Origin: Urechis unicinctus
Taxonomy: Eukaryota > Annelida > Polychaeta > Xenopneusta > Urechidae
Length of the DNA stretch: 64,000 nucleotides
Reading direction: 5' to 3'
Assembly (NCBI GenBank): GCA_034190875.2
Contig: CM067346.1
Span: 43,065,815 to 43,129,814, forward strand
The stretch's first letter is position 1. The number at the start of each line of letters is the position of its first letter. The notes below the pieces were generated by a model. That model saw only the letters and a program-made list of their open reading frames with translations, did no database searches and was not told the origin of the DNA. Shown in pieces: positions 38,101 through 50,400 of the stretch. A program made the position numbers and the translations under genes.

Positions 38101-40809
38101 AATATACAGATTTGGACACCTTATACGACTTTATCGATGTCCGGTTGGTATTGTTAATTGGGCGCTACTATACCGTCGCTCACTTAGCTGACGACTTGTT
38201 CATGACGCATCCTCATTCATATGTTTTCTGGTCTTTTATATATAATATAACTGTGTTTGTTTTATTCAAACAATTTCATTCTTCCATTACCATATCCGAA
38301 ATCGTAAAAACACTCCTCACGAGCAGCCGTGAATTTGTTGTGATAGAATTGTATTCGAGTGCTTGCTTACCTTTGCAGCATGTGTCGCTGTTGGCCAGGA
38401 TTTGTCAATTTATTGTTGTTTTTTCATGTAATAATGTAAGTAGGTGCACAGAGGTATGTGACAGGAGCTCGCGCTTTCAACTGGTCAGCGCGTCTCGATC
38501 CGGCGCGTGCTGTCAACGTGTCACGTCATGACATGGGCGAAATGTCGGTCGCTGCGTAGCGTCGCGCGTTGCGTTTGGGTCTCGGCGAACTTATGTGGAT
38601 AAATAAGGCTTCGTTTGATCATGATTAATCATCAAGCTCTGTTCTGCGAGTCGACCAAGTCAAATCGTCAGCGTCCAAATCCCCAATATTTCTACACTAT
38701 GAGGCATTTCGTTGAAGGGGCCAAGCTCCCCAGCCGAGTAAGCGCAAGCTACCAGAAGAGCTAAGGCTTCAAAGTAAAGAATATGAGAAAAAAAGAGGCA
38801 GGAAATGGAATTCTAGCAGGCTGAAAACAGACTGCAGAGAAGAAAGAGGTTGGCTGCGACACGATGAAAAGCAAGATGTAATGTTTTGCGATTGCTGCAG
38901 AACATATGCAACCAAAGATATGCAGCTGTCAGAATATGCTTTCAGATTTTGGTGATCAGGCAGCAGCCAAACTCGTTGAACATTTCAGTGTTGTACTCTC
39001 TGGTGCAGGTGTTGACACTGCATATATCCCAGACCGGTGGGCAATGCTTAAAGCACCGGTGAGCTGATGCTGAATAAACCTATTTATCATTTGTGTTATG
39101 TAAATAATCATTGCCTATAGTATGCTCATATGTCTTGTGCAGATTCTCACAGACAGCAGCAGAGGTCCAGGAATTGACTAGATGTCCTGGGCAAGAATCA
39201 ACAGGGCACATATGACAGACAGTTGTGATGTAGTAGCCCTCATGGACCTCATTCTGACCCTTCCTGCCTCTACAGCTGTGTGAAAGAGGATTCAACATAT
39301 AAAATGACTGGAGGTCCAGTCTTGGCACAGACTCCCTCAACGACCTGATGACTGTGCTTCTTGTGTCACCCCTACCGCTGACTGCAACCCTGAGCATGCT
39401 ATAGAACTGTTATAGATTACTTGGACCTGGTATTGACGCTCCAGTTACAAGGAAAACATTCGATGTGAAAGTGAGGAGGAGGATGGACCAGAAGAGGACT
39501 TTTTATACATTAGTTTGTCCCGGGCGCTCGATGCCACATACCAGAAAGACCGTTGTTAAGTAGGGTGTTATTGTTGTGTGTATTATATGTTCTTACCCGA
39601 GTGTCATGTTTTTAATGCTGTGTTTATCAAGTGATTGAATGTGGTGCAATTTTATTTTATTTTTTGCTAGTGTATATTGTTAGTTATATTATGCGGGTTA
39701 TGGGTAAAAAAAATAAAGTATTCATAAATATACATAAACTTGTGTTGAATTTTGTTGGCTGGTGGAATTTTTTCTGGGCCGGTGGATTTTGGGAACTACC
39801 AGCCAGGTTGGCTGGTGGCAAATTTTCTTAGTTTCATGCCCTGAGGTATTATGCAAATGTCTAACCCGTCGTAAAAGTCGAGATGTCGAAAAAACCACCC
39901 CCTTCGTGAGGCACATGTATACTATATCTTTACACTTAAGTGCCCCCCCCCGGGCTTAGCATGCGTCGTCGTCCTTCTGTGCATGCGCAGTGCATGTGGT
40001 CTTGAACTTGTAAACAAGCATGTTGCTGTGTTTCTGACTTTTTACCGCTTCCCAAATTGATCAAACTATAAATAATTACCATGGATGAAATCCCTCGCCG
40101 AAAAGGGATAAAATCGTCCGTAAAACATCATTGCATTCTATAACTCCATCACTTGTGTATTTTTGGTGTTGGTAGTTGTCTGAATCGATCTAAAAATATT
40201 CGCGTTGCGTTGTTTCGAGAAACGGTAAGACGTCTACGCAGACGTCTTGTAGGGCTAGACAACCACGAACATAGATGGTATCTACATTGGTAAGAACTCA
40301 ACTCTGTGTGCACCACTCAGCCCTGTGCAAAGGGCCAAGGTGTGAATGCACCTACTTATAACCTGGTTATACCAGTAATATCATATACTTATACTATATC
40401 ATATGTAACTTTGTTTGTAAGTCCTCGGGTTGGTCCCAGCGGGACTGTGTTTGACCATCTTGGGAGGATACTAAATAGACGAGAGCATTCATAAGAACAG
40501 TGGTAGTGATTTGTCGATGGTGCATCGACAAACATTTGTCGTCGATAGAAATATTTTCCAGCTGAGCTGAGCCCCGAGGTCAAATCATAACAACTAATCA
40601 AGCGGACACACGTGGGTAAGGGCATGTAAAAACATTCCCAACCTTATTAACTGTGGTGCTACACATGATGAATATGGTGTGAACGTTTTGGTCAGATGAT
40701 CGTGCACTGATATACAGTTCCTGTGATTTGTTTTCAATCGAACTGCAGTAATTATGGTTCCACCCGGCAACCGGGATCCGGTACGTAGAAGTCGTCCCAC
40801 GTACGCCAT
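26124..40809 (-). CDS. LRPPRC: LRPPRC-like mitochondrial PPR protein, complete (36 exons)
   Basis: LRPPRC is a mitochondrial-matrix PPR protein that, with SLIRP, stabilises mitochondrial mRNAs and supports their polyadenylation and translation. Exons (- strand): 40643-40809, 36722-36900, 36473-36619, 36113-36237, 35945-36003, 35757-35843, 35620-35658, 35368-35455, 35080-35184, 34793-34990, 34623-34686, 34415-34452, 34237-34309, 33923-34047, 33484-33571, 33289-33383, 32375-32518, 32196-32276, 31969-32091, 31553-31695, 31376-31461, 31009-31222, 30746-30876, 30361-30467, 30195-30260, 30006-30096, 29623-29783, 29205-29293, 29039-29112, 28709-28838, 28436-28560, 28089-28204, 27802-27870, 27625-27706, 27151-27278, 26124-26273. 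They total 3987 nt, 1328 residues, all phases matching; human LRPPRC is about 1394. Exon 1 encodes an Arg-rich presequence, MAYVGRLLRTGSRLPGG. PPR-like helices include NRVTYQLCAQKYCEDGDIQS and EPDVNACRAMLHGYAASGN. VEHLEQL and later RPVPFDAP match vertebrate landmarks. The last exon adds an acidic Ser/Asp/Glu tail ending DEKPKV, which I do not recall in vertebrates. The exon 11 donor (34623) is less certain. Confidence 0.93.
26439..27035. repeat. 33-bp minisatellite in the last LRPPRC intron
   Basis: About 18 copies of a unit beginning GATCACCAGATGGTTATCAA. It is fairly regular to about 26945 and then decays, with a diverged copy at 26343-26385. Alternating GGTTATC...CTTGATC and GGATATC...CTGGATC units give a 66-bp higher-order period. 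Since 33 is a multiple of three, 200-257-residue open frames arise on both strands with 11-residue repeats (for example NRTILDHQMVI). These are not genes: the array lies between the LRPPRC exons at 27151 and 26273. Confidence 0.95.
37712..39955. mobile_element. Possible outer element interrupted by the hAT-like insertion
   Basis: GGGGGGCACTTA at about 37717-37730 and TTAAGTGCCCCCC at about 39930-39945 are inverted matches. They lie outside the hAT-like element by about 95 and 90 bp. This suggests that the hAT landed inside an older short DNA element with TAAGTGCCCC-type ends. Only the ends are visible, so confidence is low. Confidence 0.35.
37826..39843 (+). mobile_element. Decayed hAT-like DNA transposon in LRPPRC intron 1
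   Basis: A 2018-bp element with terminal inverted repeats CAGGGCTCGAAACTAA (37826-37841) and TTAGTTTCATGCCCTG (39828-39843), two mismatches in 16. AGGTAT directly abuts both ends. Plus-strand coding debris: 38770-39063 has a TTF/BED-like zinc-finger region (WLRHDEKQDVMFCDCCRTYA) and IPDRWAMLKAP, ending at a GTGAGC donor. 39143-39440 has the C-terminal dimerisation segment (LMDLILTLPASTAVCERGF) with a premature stop soon after. The catalytic middle is missing. The fragments resemble ZNF862-type or C17orf113-type hAT-derived proteins. hAT elements normally make 8-bp duplications, so the 6-bp match is imperfect support. The element cannot encode a working transposase. Confidence 0.7.
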
Positions 40810-41891
40810 GTTTATTTGTGGTCAAACGATCCAAATATGACTCTCAGCTAAGTAAGATAACATTGTTCTCGACGCAATTATTGTCTGATCCATGCAGTAT
40901 TTGGTTGAAGGTAGGAACCAATGACAAAATTTAATTGGTTGAAATTATTATAACTACCAGAATATAAGAGATGAATACAGCCTGGTTAGATGGAATTGGT
41001 AGTTAGTTATACTAAAATATAGTGAAGATTTGGCACCAGCAATTGGTAATTTCAGAATGTGAACTGGGAGAGGATTGACAAAAACATATTAGGCTGCTAT
41101 ATGTGAGCTTAGCTCTCAGTTTCTACAAATAACCCGATAATTTGTGCCTCCTATTAGCCAAAGTCTTTAATAACGGGTTTCACTAGGGGGACAGATCAAT
41201 TATTTTTTATTTATTTTTTTTTTGGGGGGGGGGTGGTGGGGGGGGGGACATGTGCTATGATCTCAGATAATGACATCCCATTTAAAAATTGGGTGTTCGT
41301 TTCAACATTGTCTGACCATCAAGAGGATTTATTTACTTCTATGTGGAACCATAGATGATAGTAGCCATTTACGACAATCTATGGTGGAACATAATCAGAT
41401 GACATTCTAATTTGGCGTAAGAAGCATAGTATTGACTCAGTGCATTTGATACAAATTAGTGGTTTCCACGATTACTCAATCTTTTATAATAATGCGTTGA
41501 ATAAGTAACATGTATTTTTTTTCATTTCTATAACTTGAGATACAAAACAATCGGCTTTAGGGGTAATTTTACAATGCTAACTACTGTCAGTGTTCTACAC
41601 TGCAAATTACCCGAGCAAGGCATCCCCAAACTATTATTTGTTGACAACTGTCTGAAAAGTCACTGGTCGTAATGATGTTCGTATAGTCGTGGATTATAGC
41701 GTTCTATACTTGAGTGACTTTACTTGTCCTGAATGTGGCCTTGAGAGGTCAAAGGTAACTGGTTCGCCTGAGGTTAACGTTCGCGTCATTTTTATACGTC
41801 AGCACCCGAGAAGTAGTGGTTCAGAGCCATTTACGAATATCAAGCGTTTGATTTGATTGTGCGTTTAATCAACAACTTGGCATTATTGAAG
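40810..41891. promoter_or_regulatory. Shared head-to-head intergenic region of LRPPRC and the USP gene
   Basis: The two start codons lie 1.08 kb apart and diverge, so both promoters must be here or in unseen 5' exons. No TATA box stands out. GC and CpG content rises near 40740-40830 and 41760-41900. A long mixed T then G tract occupies 41210-41248. The bidirectional-promoter reading is inferred from geometry alone. Confidence 0.45.
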
Positions 41892-44800
41892 ATGGCTGAA
41901 GCACAATCTAGCGACAAAGTTGTCATTGCTATTGATGGCAGTGAAGCTGCCACTCAAGCGCTTGAATGTAAGTTACAAATCCGTTGGGAGTTTTTCATCT
42001 GAACCAGCAGGGTTGGCGCCGAACAATCAGACATTGAAGCGTGTGAAAAATATCTTGTTGCTTCCTTTTAGTCTACCTTTGACTTCGCGCCTTCACCTTT
42101 TTAGTAATAATTCTTGCCCTACCATGTAGCGGTTTATCAGTTAAATATGTGTCTTTTTAGCGTATAATTGTGCTCAATATCAAACTGACTTGTGTAATCG
42201 TAATAACCCGATCTACTGATAAAATTGTGATTTGTAGTTTAGCCATAATTACTATTCATTCTTCCAGTCACCCTATTATAGACGCAACAGTGAAACCACT
42301 GATGAAATGGAAAATAAGAATATATTGTTTCCTTTTTCAGTCTATGTGAACCATCTTCATAAAACTGGTAATACCTTAGTGCTTATTCACGCCGCTGAGC
42401 TACCAGCCCTGCCCACCAGCCGTGAGTCTTTATATACTTTTGAAGAAGACGGCAAGTTAAACTTTGTATTTTTCGGACTTCAGGTGTTTGGTTGGATGGT
42501 GGTAGATCAATTTGCTTTTGTCTCTAGCATTTTATACTAGCTCTATAACAGGTGTATTTATATCTATGAGAGCTGAGGGGGGAAACAGATGTAGATTGTG
42601 CATAACCATTCTTTTACCTGGTTGTACATTGAAAAAAATTTGAAATGGCTTCAAATAAAATATTGCTTGTTGTTGTCATAATATAACCCCCTTTTGGAGG
42701 TTCAGACTACGTGAGCTCCCTGTGAAAGATTTAAGTTATGGATACTATGCATCAGTGATTTCTGAACTTTTTTTGCTTGAGGTTTTGGTTAAGCTTCCTT
42801 GTGAGGGTGAGGATTGCTATTTTCTTACCTTATGTCTGGGCATTATTGAACATTCAATGATTGTTACAGTCTTACTGAAATTGTTGAATCAAAGTATAAT
42901 GAACATAGCAATGTTTTGATAAGTGAAATGTCAATTATATCACCTCTTCAGCAGTATGAATTTTTCCTTTTATCCACATTTTGAGGACTGGTGGTAGTAT
43001 TTGGTTTATACATGCCCATTCAAAGGGACAAGAAATCAAGTTGACAACTATTGCATTTGATTTGTTTGTGTTCTGTGAATGCACCCGATGGTGAAAGATT
43101 ATGCTGCTGGTGGGTCCTTTTTTATCTTAACAGCTTGTCAAAACTTTCATCTGGGAATGTTAACCACACTCTTTAGCTTGGCAACAAAAACCCACCGTGG
43201 CATACTCTAATTTGATAGGTAATACACTAAACGACCCATGTATAGAGTTGACTATTGTTTGGTCTTGAAATCCCATCGTGGAATGGTTGGCTGTTGAGTT
43301 TGAGAAACTATTCTCTATCCCATGCCATTTTTAACACATCCCCTGTAGCATCTTCCATGCATGACATATAGTGTGTGACTTGTCTAGTCATCAGTAATAC
43401 CCACTACTTGGGATCAAAAGCTCACTAATGGAACTTAGTTTTTTTCACATTGAGCTATATGACTCCATTATAGTGTAATGTGGTATTAGAGTACACTGCT
43501 GTTTCACCATAGTCCAGTAGGTTCAAATTGTTCCCAACACAGCTGTATTATGCATGGTTGCAGCATTATGCAGATTCATTATGCAGGATCAGCAGCACAC
43601 AACACCTCTATCATGTACGGCTGCATAATCATGCTGAACCACATAGATGCACAACACATCATCATAATGCATCATTCTATTTGAAGCAGTGTCATGCATT
43701 TGCACTTTGAATGTTACCAGCGACATAACTGGTGCAATTTCCATTTTCGGATTGCTTCTGGTATCTTGCATCTAATAACAGAAGCAAAGCTGTGGGTGTG
43801 TGTATGTATGGATGAGGATAGAGAGATTGTTAGAAAGAGATAGAGATAATTTTTTATGATGCCCTTGCCAAATTTGGAACCTGTTCTGCTCTTTCATCCC
43901 AGCATCAAGCTATGTGAATAACTGCCAAAGCTATTGTTTATCCTTGTTAAACCCTTTCTGCAATTGAGTGATATGAACCTCATATATTAGATATCTCATG
44001 TTTATATAATGTGAATGGTACTTAAATGATAACATAGAACAAGATAGAATTAACCATTAAACATGTTTATGTGACTCAGAATTTGTGATTTCTTGGTGCA
44101 CCTTCAGGCATATAATACTAGATTACTGACTAGTGTTGTGTCTGGAAATTAAAGAAAGCTACTTATTGTGATTTTTCACAGATGTGTTACTGTATGCGCT
44201 GTAGCATGCCCATGCTGATGTTGTAGGGAATTATCATAGCTATGTGTATTTGCAGAGGCCATCTATATGAGTGGTGAGCTGTGGGAGCAGATGTGTGAGA
44301 AGGAAAGAGAGAAAGTCAAGAAGCTGGAGGAATCGTTTGCCCAAAAGATGAAGGCTGCTCATGTAAGTCATCTTTCATGTACTGCTTCCACAGGTGGGTT
44401 TGCTTAAAGAGGATGGTGTTTGGTGGGAAATGGTTGGAATGTGTGCTACAGGTATTGTTTAAGAGTATTGGTTTCTTGAAACAGGTATGGATTGTGATGA
44501 CTTCAGTCAGTGGTCACAGCTGGTGTGTAATGGTTGATAGTGCATGGGTGAATATGCTTGCTGCAGGCCACATGTAGCAAAGTGCATGACACATAAAAGC
44601 TTATGTTCATTCCAAAGGAATGGCTTCAAAGTTCACATTTCTACCCAATTACGTTAATGTATCCTGGGAAACTCCCCAAGGCCAGGTTGCCTTCATGGAA
44701 TTGATTATCACCCCTAGATTCACTCAGTGTTGGTAGCAAACTAAGTGTCTGTCTATGTCAAGTGAGACCCCCATGTTGACTTGTAAACTGTTTGATGACA

Positions 44801-46253
44801 TAGTTAGTATCAGATCCATTGTTACTGCCTGTACTGTTAGATCCCATGACACACTGAACCACCATACACGTGTCAATGCATGGCCACCCACACACGCACA
44901 AAGCACAATGAGTCCCAGCCGTCTCATCTCTTATTGATTATTCAACCACATATTTGTCCATGTTAATACCTCTGCCGGTCAAAGTTGAGAGAAGGCCGTG
45001 CCATGGGTGTTGTCAGTGACCTGGCATCCCAGCTCACAGTCAACATGTTGCCGTACCATGTCCTCAGCTGGGTTCAAAGTTCATGCTTTGTTATCCTTGT
45101 TTTCTGAAGGCCCAGGAAGCTGTTACATTGGGCTTGGCATGGAAACCAGTCTAGTTTGTACCATTGCACACCCCATGCGACATTATGTTCTTTATATCCA
45201 CCTTATCATTGCAGGGGCTTTATTTGTTACTGCTTCAAGCTGGTTCTATCTTCCTTATCATATATCGAATGTCACTTCATTGATCTGTTTACAGAAACAG
45301 AGATAATTTGAGTAACTGAATATGGATCTTTATTCTTCACCACTCAACTTTGGACACACCACCCCATTTCTTGTCTACCACCTCCCGCCCTAACACTCAC
45401 CGATTACATCAGCATCAAGTCTCTCTGCTGAAAATTGAGTAGTTTATTAATTAACATATGCTGTTAAAAGGTGCATTTTATTGAAAAATAATCAAAATTC
45501 TGATGTAATAAGAACTTCATCAACCTATTCCCTGCTACTTTTATAAATGATATCATCAAAATTGAGTCCTGTCTGCGGCTCCAATTACTAAATTTGTTTA
45601 TGGAACAACAGTTATAAACCTCATATGGCATGTGGTAGCAGCTCCTTACATCTGAAGCTGATTGCCAGAAAATAATGGAATTATTAAAATGGTAGTTACT
45701 AGATCAAGTCTCTAATCATTTGCATACTTTAGTTAACAAATTTCGGAGACTGCTCTCGATTAAATTTCTCACAATATCAAGCAGGGATTACAGCTACTCA
45801 AATATTGAAACATAAGAATTGCTCCAAAATCGCTGAAAATGGCTTCTGAGTTGGAGTAAATATGTGTTGTTTTATAAAAAAAAAAAAAATTCTTACTTAC
45901 TTTGTTTTTTATTTGTACCATTTGCAATTTTGTTCTGGTTCCAGGTCCTACTTGTTAACAGGCTGTTGCATATGGTCTACTTTATTGCTTTCTATGACAT
46001 AGGTGCCAATGTGTTGATTTCAAGGCCTCCTGTTAACCACTTGTCTATGTGTGTTCAGGTATCCGGCACCATCAAGGCGGTGTTCAGTGGACGTCCAGGA
46101 GAAGTCATCTGTGAGACCGCCGAGGAAGAGAAAGCTCGCATGATCGTGATGGGTACTCGTGGTATGGGCACCATCCGCCGTACCATCTTGGGTTCCTGCA
46201 GCGATTACGTTGTGCACCACGCCCACTGCCCAGTCATCGTGTGCAGGCATTAA
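41892..46253 (+). CDS. Universal stress protein (UspA family)
   Basis: A small cytosolic alpha/beta protein of the Usp superfamily. Family members bind ATP and are induced by stress, and animal forms occur mainly in aquatic invertebrates. Exons 41892-41967, 42341-42421, 44256-44362 and 46059-46253 total 459 nt, 152 residues, phases 1-1-0. The N-terminal strand and first motif are KVVIAIDGSEAATQALE, with the Asp expected near the adenine pocket. The second strand is NTLVLIHAAELP. A charged helix follows (EREKVKKLEESFAQK). The C-terminus carries the nucleotide loop GTRGMGTIRRTILGS, matching G-2x-G-9x-G(S/T), then DYVVHHAHCPVIVCRH and stop, the usual Usp ending. The ATG follows the GAAG context at 41888-41891. 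The large introns (41968-42340, 42422-44255, 44363-46058) hold no other gene that I can see. Confidence 0.95.
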
Positions 46254-46935
46254 GCATTCTCACCCCAGACCTACTCCATTACATTACGTATCAGTATGTC
46301 CTCACATGGGTTATCTTAACGACAGTTCCACCTATCAAGTCATTTCTATTTAGTGGGATATCCATCAGTTAGTTGTAAGCTTTCTTGAGGTCATTGTTGT
46401 CTGATGTGGAATTGGATGAGGCTGCTAGGGCTAAGGGATAGATAGTATGTTACGTAACTTTTTGTGACTCAATTATTGTTTCTTCCTTATTCCTGAAGGC
46501 ATACTAGGCTAGGACCATGCCTCGATGACTTCCATCTTTAGAGTCATCTGCTGCTATACGTTGAAGAACAACAACCTTCTATATGTGTTAGTTTGATGTA
46601 TTCTGTAATAATAGTTATATGTATACTGGTGGTTTTCAAGTCCCTTGTGTTAACATATTTTTTCAATATATATCACTGGGCAGCTTGACAGACCAGGTGG
46701 GGCAAGCCTACTATGAAGGGGTGTTTCTGGTTTAGGTATTGGTTTCAATCGATAAGCTATCACTGTGCCATTTATTTTTTGTTTAGTTTTTGCATTCCAA
46801 GATTTGTCTGACTATCTAGGTCAACCATTATGTATCTTTCAATGCAAACATTTTACTGTGCCATTATGTTATCAAATGTAGAGATATAAGATCTTTGGTA
46901 AAAAATTTTTCCAGGAAGTGCTTAATTTTAATTTC

Positions 46936-46941
46936 AATAAA
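46936..46941 (+). terminator. Poly(A) signal of the universal stress protein gene
   Basis: AATAAA inside TTTCAATAAATTTATTTGT, 0.68 kb after the stop. 46254-46935 has no coding signal and is read as 3' UTR. Confidence 0.5.
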
Positions 46942-47407
46942 TTTATTTGTACACCATGGGTTTTTTTTTTCATGCTAGGAATATGAAAGAGTGTGGTGTA
47001 AAATAAAATTAAATACTACAACTAGAATTTGTTATCAGCAAAAAGTGACTCGAGGTGTTACTGGAGATCTGGTTATAACCCACAATTTATTTAATGACTT
47101 CAAATAAGCGGAAGACTAGTGGAGAATCTTAAAAAAAAATCATGACATTTTTTAAGAAATATCAAATGTCGCCCTCTTTTAATAAACTATTAAATCTGTA
47201 TAAATCAATGACAGTGGTTATAAATGTGTAAAAAAACTAGTGTAAATCTAAAACATATACAAAGTCTACTGGGGTTGAAAGTTACATAACACTACAGATT
47301 ATTTTTCAAAACTGGATAAAATATTTTTCCACCATATAAATTTACCTGATTCCCGATGAAGCATAAACGACCTGCTATCACACTTCAGTAAACAAGTGTG
47401 TCATGGG

Positions 47408-50400
47408 TCATTTACTCGAGTAAGCGCTCAGCAATGCAGTTCGGTCGTCGAGGTAGCCATCTTCTTCAGTCAAGTCTATACTTCCATTCAACACATTTTT
47501 GGGTTCACTTTCTATCCGTCTTCTTTTGCACAATGAGCTGTTATGTTGGGTTCCATTTTCAATATGATTAATTTTGTCCTTGAAAACAGATGATGGCTTA
47601 GCAGCATGTTGACAGGCAGGTAGTTGCTTAGAAGATGGTTGACTGGAACCTGATTGCTTGCCAGCAGGTTGACTGCTACCTGATTGCTTGCCAGCAGGTT
47701 GACTGGAACCTGATTGCTTGCCAGCAGGTTGACTGCTACCTGATTGCTTGCCAGCAGGTTGACTGGAACCTGATTGCTTGCCAGCAGGTTGACTGGAACC
47801 TGATTGCTTGCCAGCAGGTTGACTGCTACCTGATTGCTTGCCAGCAGGTTGACTGGAACCTGATTGCTTGCCAGCAGGTTGACTGGTAGCCAGTTGCTTA
47901 GAAGTAGAGCGACTGGAACGTGGTTGCCTCACAGATGGTTGTCTGGCAGGCAATTGTTTAGGTGGTTGGCTGGAACGTGGTTGCCTAGCAGAACGTTTAT
48001 TGACAGGTGGATGTCCAGCTGTTTCTGTTAATTGAGCAGATCCACAAGCAGCTGGTTTGGAACCATGGGGCTGTCCTCTGCATGGGGACCTTTTCTTATT
48101 AGCCGATCCAATTTGGGTAAAAAATTTCGCATCCAACTCTGCAAAGCTTAGGATTTTTTTCAAGCAGTCATGCGTGTGAAGTAACTGGGTATTTCCCAAA
48201 GCTATTTTACAAGGGCCACAATACCAATATACTTGTGCAACTGGACCTTCATTATCAATATCAATTTCATCATCAACTTCATCATCGTCATCATCATCAC
48301 AAATGACAGTATTCCCATCACCAGCGACATCATTCTCATCACGATCAACATCATTCTCATCACCAGCAACATCATTCTCATCACTAGCAACATCATTACC
48401 AACATCAATCTCATCATCATCATCATCATCATCATCATCGCTGTCATCAACAATAAGAAGTTCAGCCTCTGTGGTACACAAGGGATCATTTCCAGGGGGG
48501 TTGTTCACAGCTTTCCCCCTGTGCCTTGTCCTCAAAGTCCGTGAAACCTGGGGCATATTCTCTTGTTTCTTGCTGTGACTTGCTTGGGAGTCCATTGGTT
48601 CCAGTGATGTTTTTTTAAAAGATTTTACAGAAAGATGCTCCATCACTAAATGCATTTTGCTGGACATGTGCTGCCTAATTTCGCCGTTGAAACTCGAGTT
48701 ACAAACACCACAGTGACGAGCATTTGGCCGTGGTTCTGTAGAGCTTTGACGACACAGCTTGGAATGATGGGTTTTCAGAACATCTTTGGAATCAAAGTAA
48801 AGCTTGCATGATGAGCAAAACAGATCTTGATTGATATCGTTTAACCCCTTGATCTTGGCTGAAATAAACATGGCATGCCCGAGAGAATGCTGAGGTCCCT
48901 GCGAGTGATACAAGTCAGCTGAGCACACGCCACACATTGACCTGATGGACTGGTCACTCTCACTGTCCACTACATCACCCTCGCTGCTGTTTTGATCAGA
49001 TGTATCGTGCTGCAACACGGACAACTTGTGCGATTTGCTGTCAATATGCTTGTCCCAACTTGCCTTGGAGCGGACAGCGGTCTTGCACAGGTTACATTCA
49101 TACAGAGGACTTCTGGAACTGGGAAGTTTCAGGTAAGCAGCAGAGGATAGGTGGGGTTTAGAGTGGCAACTCGGTGATTGTCCAGGTAGGTGAGGTGTTT
49201 CTTTTGGGGAAGACAAGCGATGATTCGGTGTGATTTCATCTGAGAATGCATGTTGTAATAACGTTTCGAGACTTGGAAAAGAGCACCATTTCTTACAGTA
49301 TTTACAATCCAACATGTGGAGGAATTTGCATTGACAACGTGCTGAACTCGCCCAGTGGGCTGAGAGTTTAAACATTTGGGGCATACCAAAGGATAAGCCA
49401 CATATACAGAGCAGTCTTAGCTTACAACCTGCAAACATCAGACGTAGGAGTTCTTGGGAGCTTACCAACACCTTCCAATCATCTTTCATGTTGCCATGAG
49501 AATGCAAAACAGAAATCTGTTTCTGGACTGTACTCACAAGTTCACTATGTTCTCCTTGTATGTGCAGCAGCAGGGCTGTCTGATCTTTGGCAAAATGAGT
49601 AGAGCATGCATGACAAAACAACCTGATACTGTCTTCTTCCTCCCTGATAAAACGAGGCAAGATAGCACCAAGTAAGTATGGTGTGGGAGACAACCACCTG
49701 GCATGTTTCCTCTTGTGGCTGGCACTAGCTTGGTGCATGGTCAAGTCAGCATGGCTTAAGCCCACTACACAGGCATTGCAATAGAAAAATGTCTCTCCTC
49801 CGCAAGCAAACATTTCAGCTACTTGTTTATCACATGCATCGTCTAAACAAGGCAGTGGTTCCCATGCAGGGTTCTCGCGTGACGTTGTTCCACGGCCAAT
49901 TGTCTTTATCTACATTATCACCTTCATCAACATTATCAGGGTCATTAATACCACTAACAGCAACTTCATTTGGTTTGTTTTGAGTTTGGTGTGTGAATGT
50001 ATGGCATGCCTTGCCAATCCAGCTGGGGGGTGTGGTTTCGCTGTCAAGAGGTGAAGGATTCCTAGGTGTAAGGGTCCTTACATCTGAATTGCTGTTGCTA
50101 CTGTCATCAGAACCTGTGGACTTACTGCCAGTAACAACACCACTTGTATTTTCATGGTTCTTACATACATCCTGAACACTAACTCCAGTCACCGACTCCA
50201 CCTTTGTTGTTTTATCATTAGGTGAATTGTCACGGGCATCTGGAATCAACAAAGCTAGAGCTCTCTCCAACGCTGGACGGGCGTACTTGTCAGAATCCTC
50301 CCATCGATCAATTTCCTTTTTCACTGAACTGGGGCTAAGATTGCACTTTTCTGCATGCAGTGAAAATTGTGACTTCCAGAGGAAAATGTCACAACATTTT

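Noticed and set aside
43528-43771. ORFs in a stretch rich in ATTATGCA and CATAATGCATCA strings inside a USP intron
   Set aside because: Compositional repeats; no splice-compatible exon or protein family. USP exons flank it in phase.
47635-47889. Plus-strand 84-residue repeat protein
   Set aside because: The antisense image of the SSQPAGKQSG coding repeats in the zinc-finger gene.
48202-48578. Met-rich, Ile-rich and Ser-rich frames opposite or overlapping the acidic tract
   Set aside because: Shadows of the GAT/GAC-rich Asp tract in other frames.
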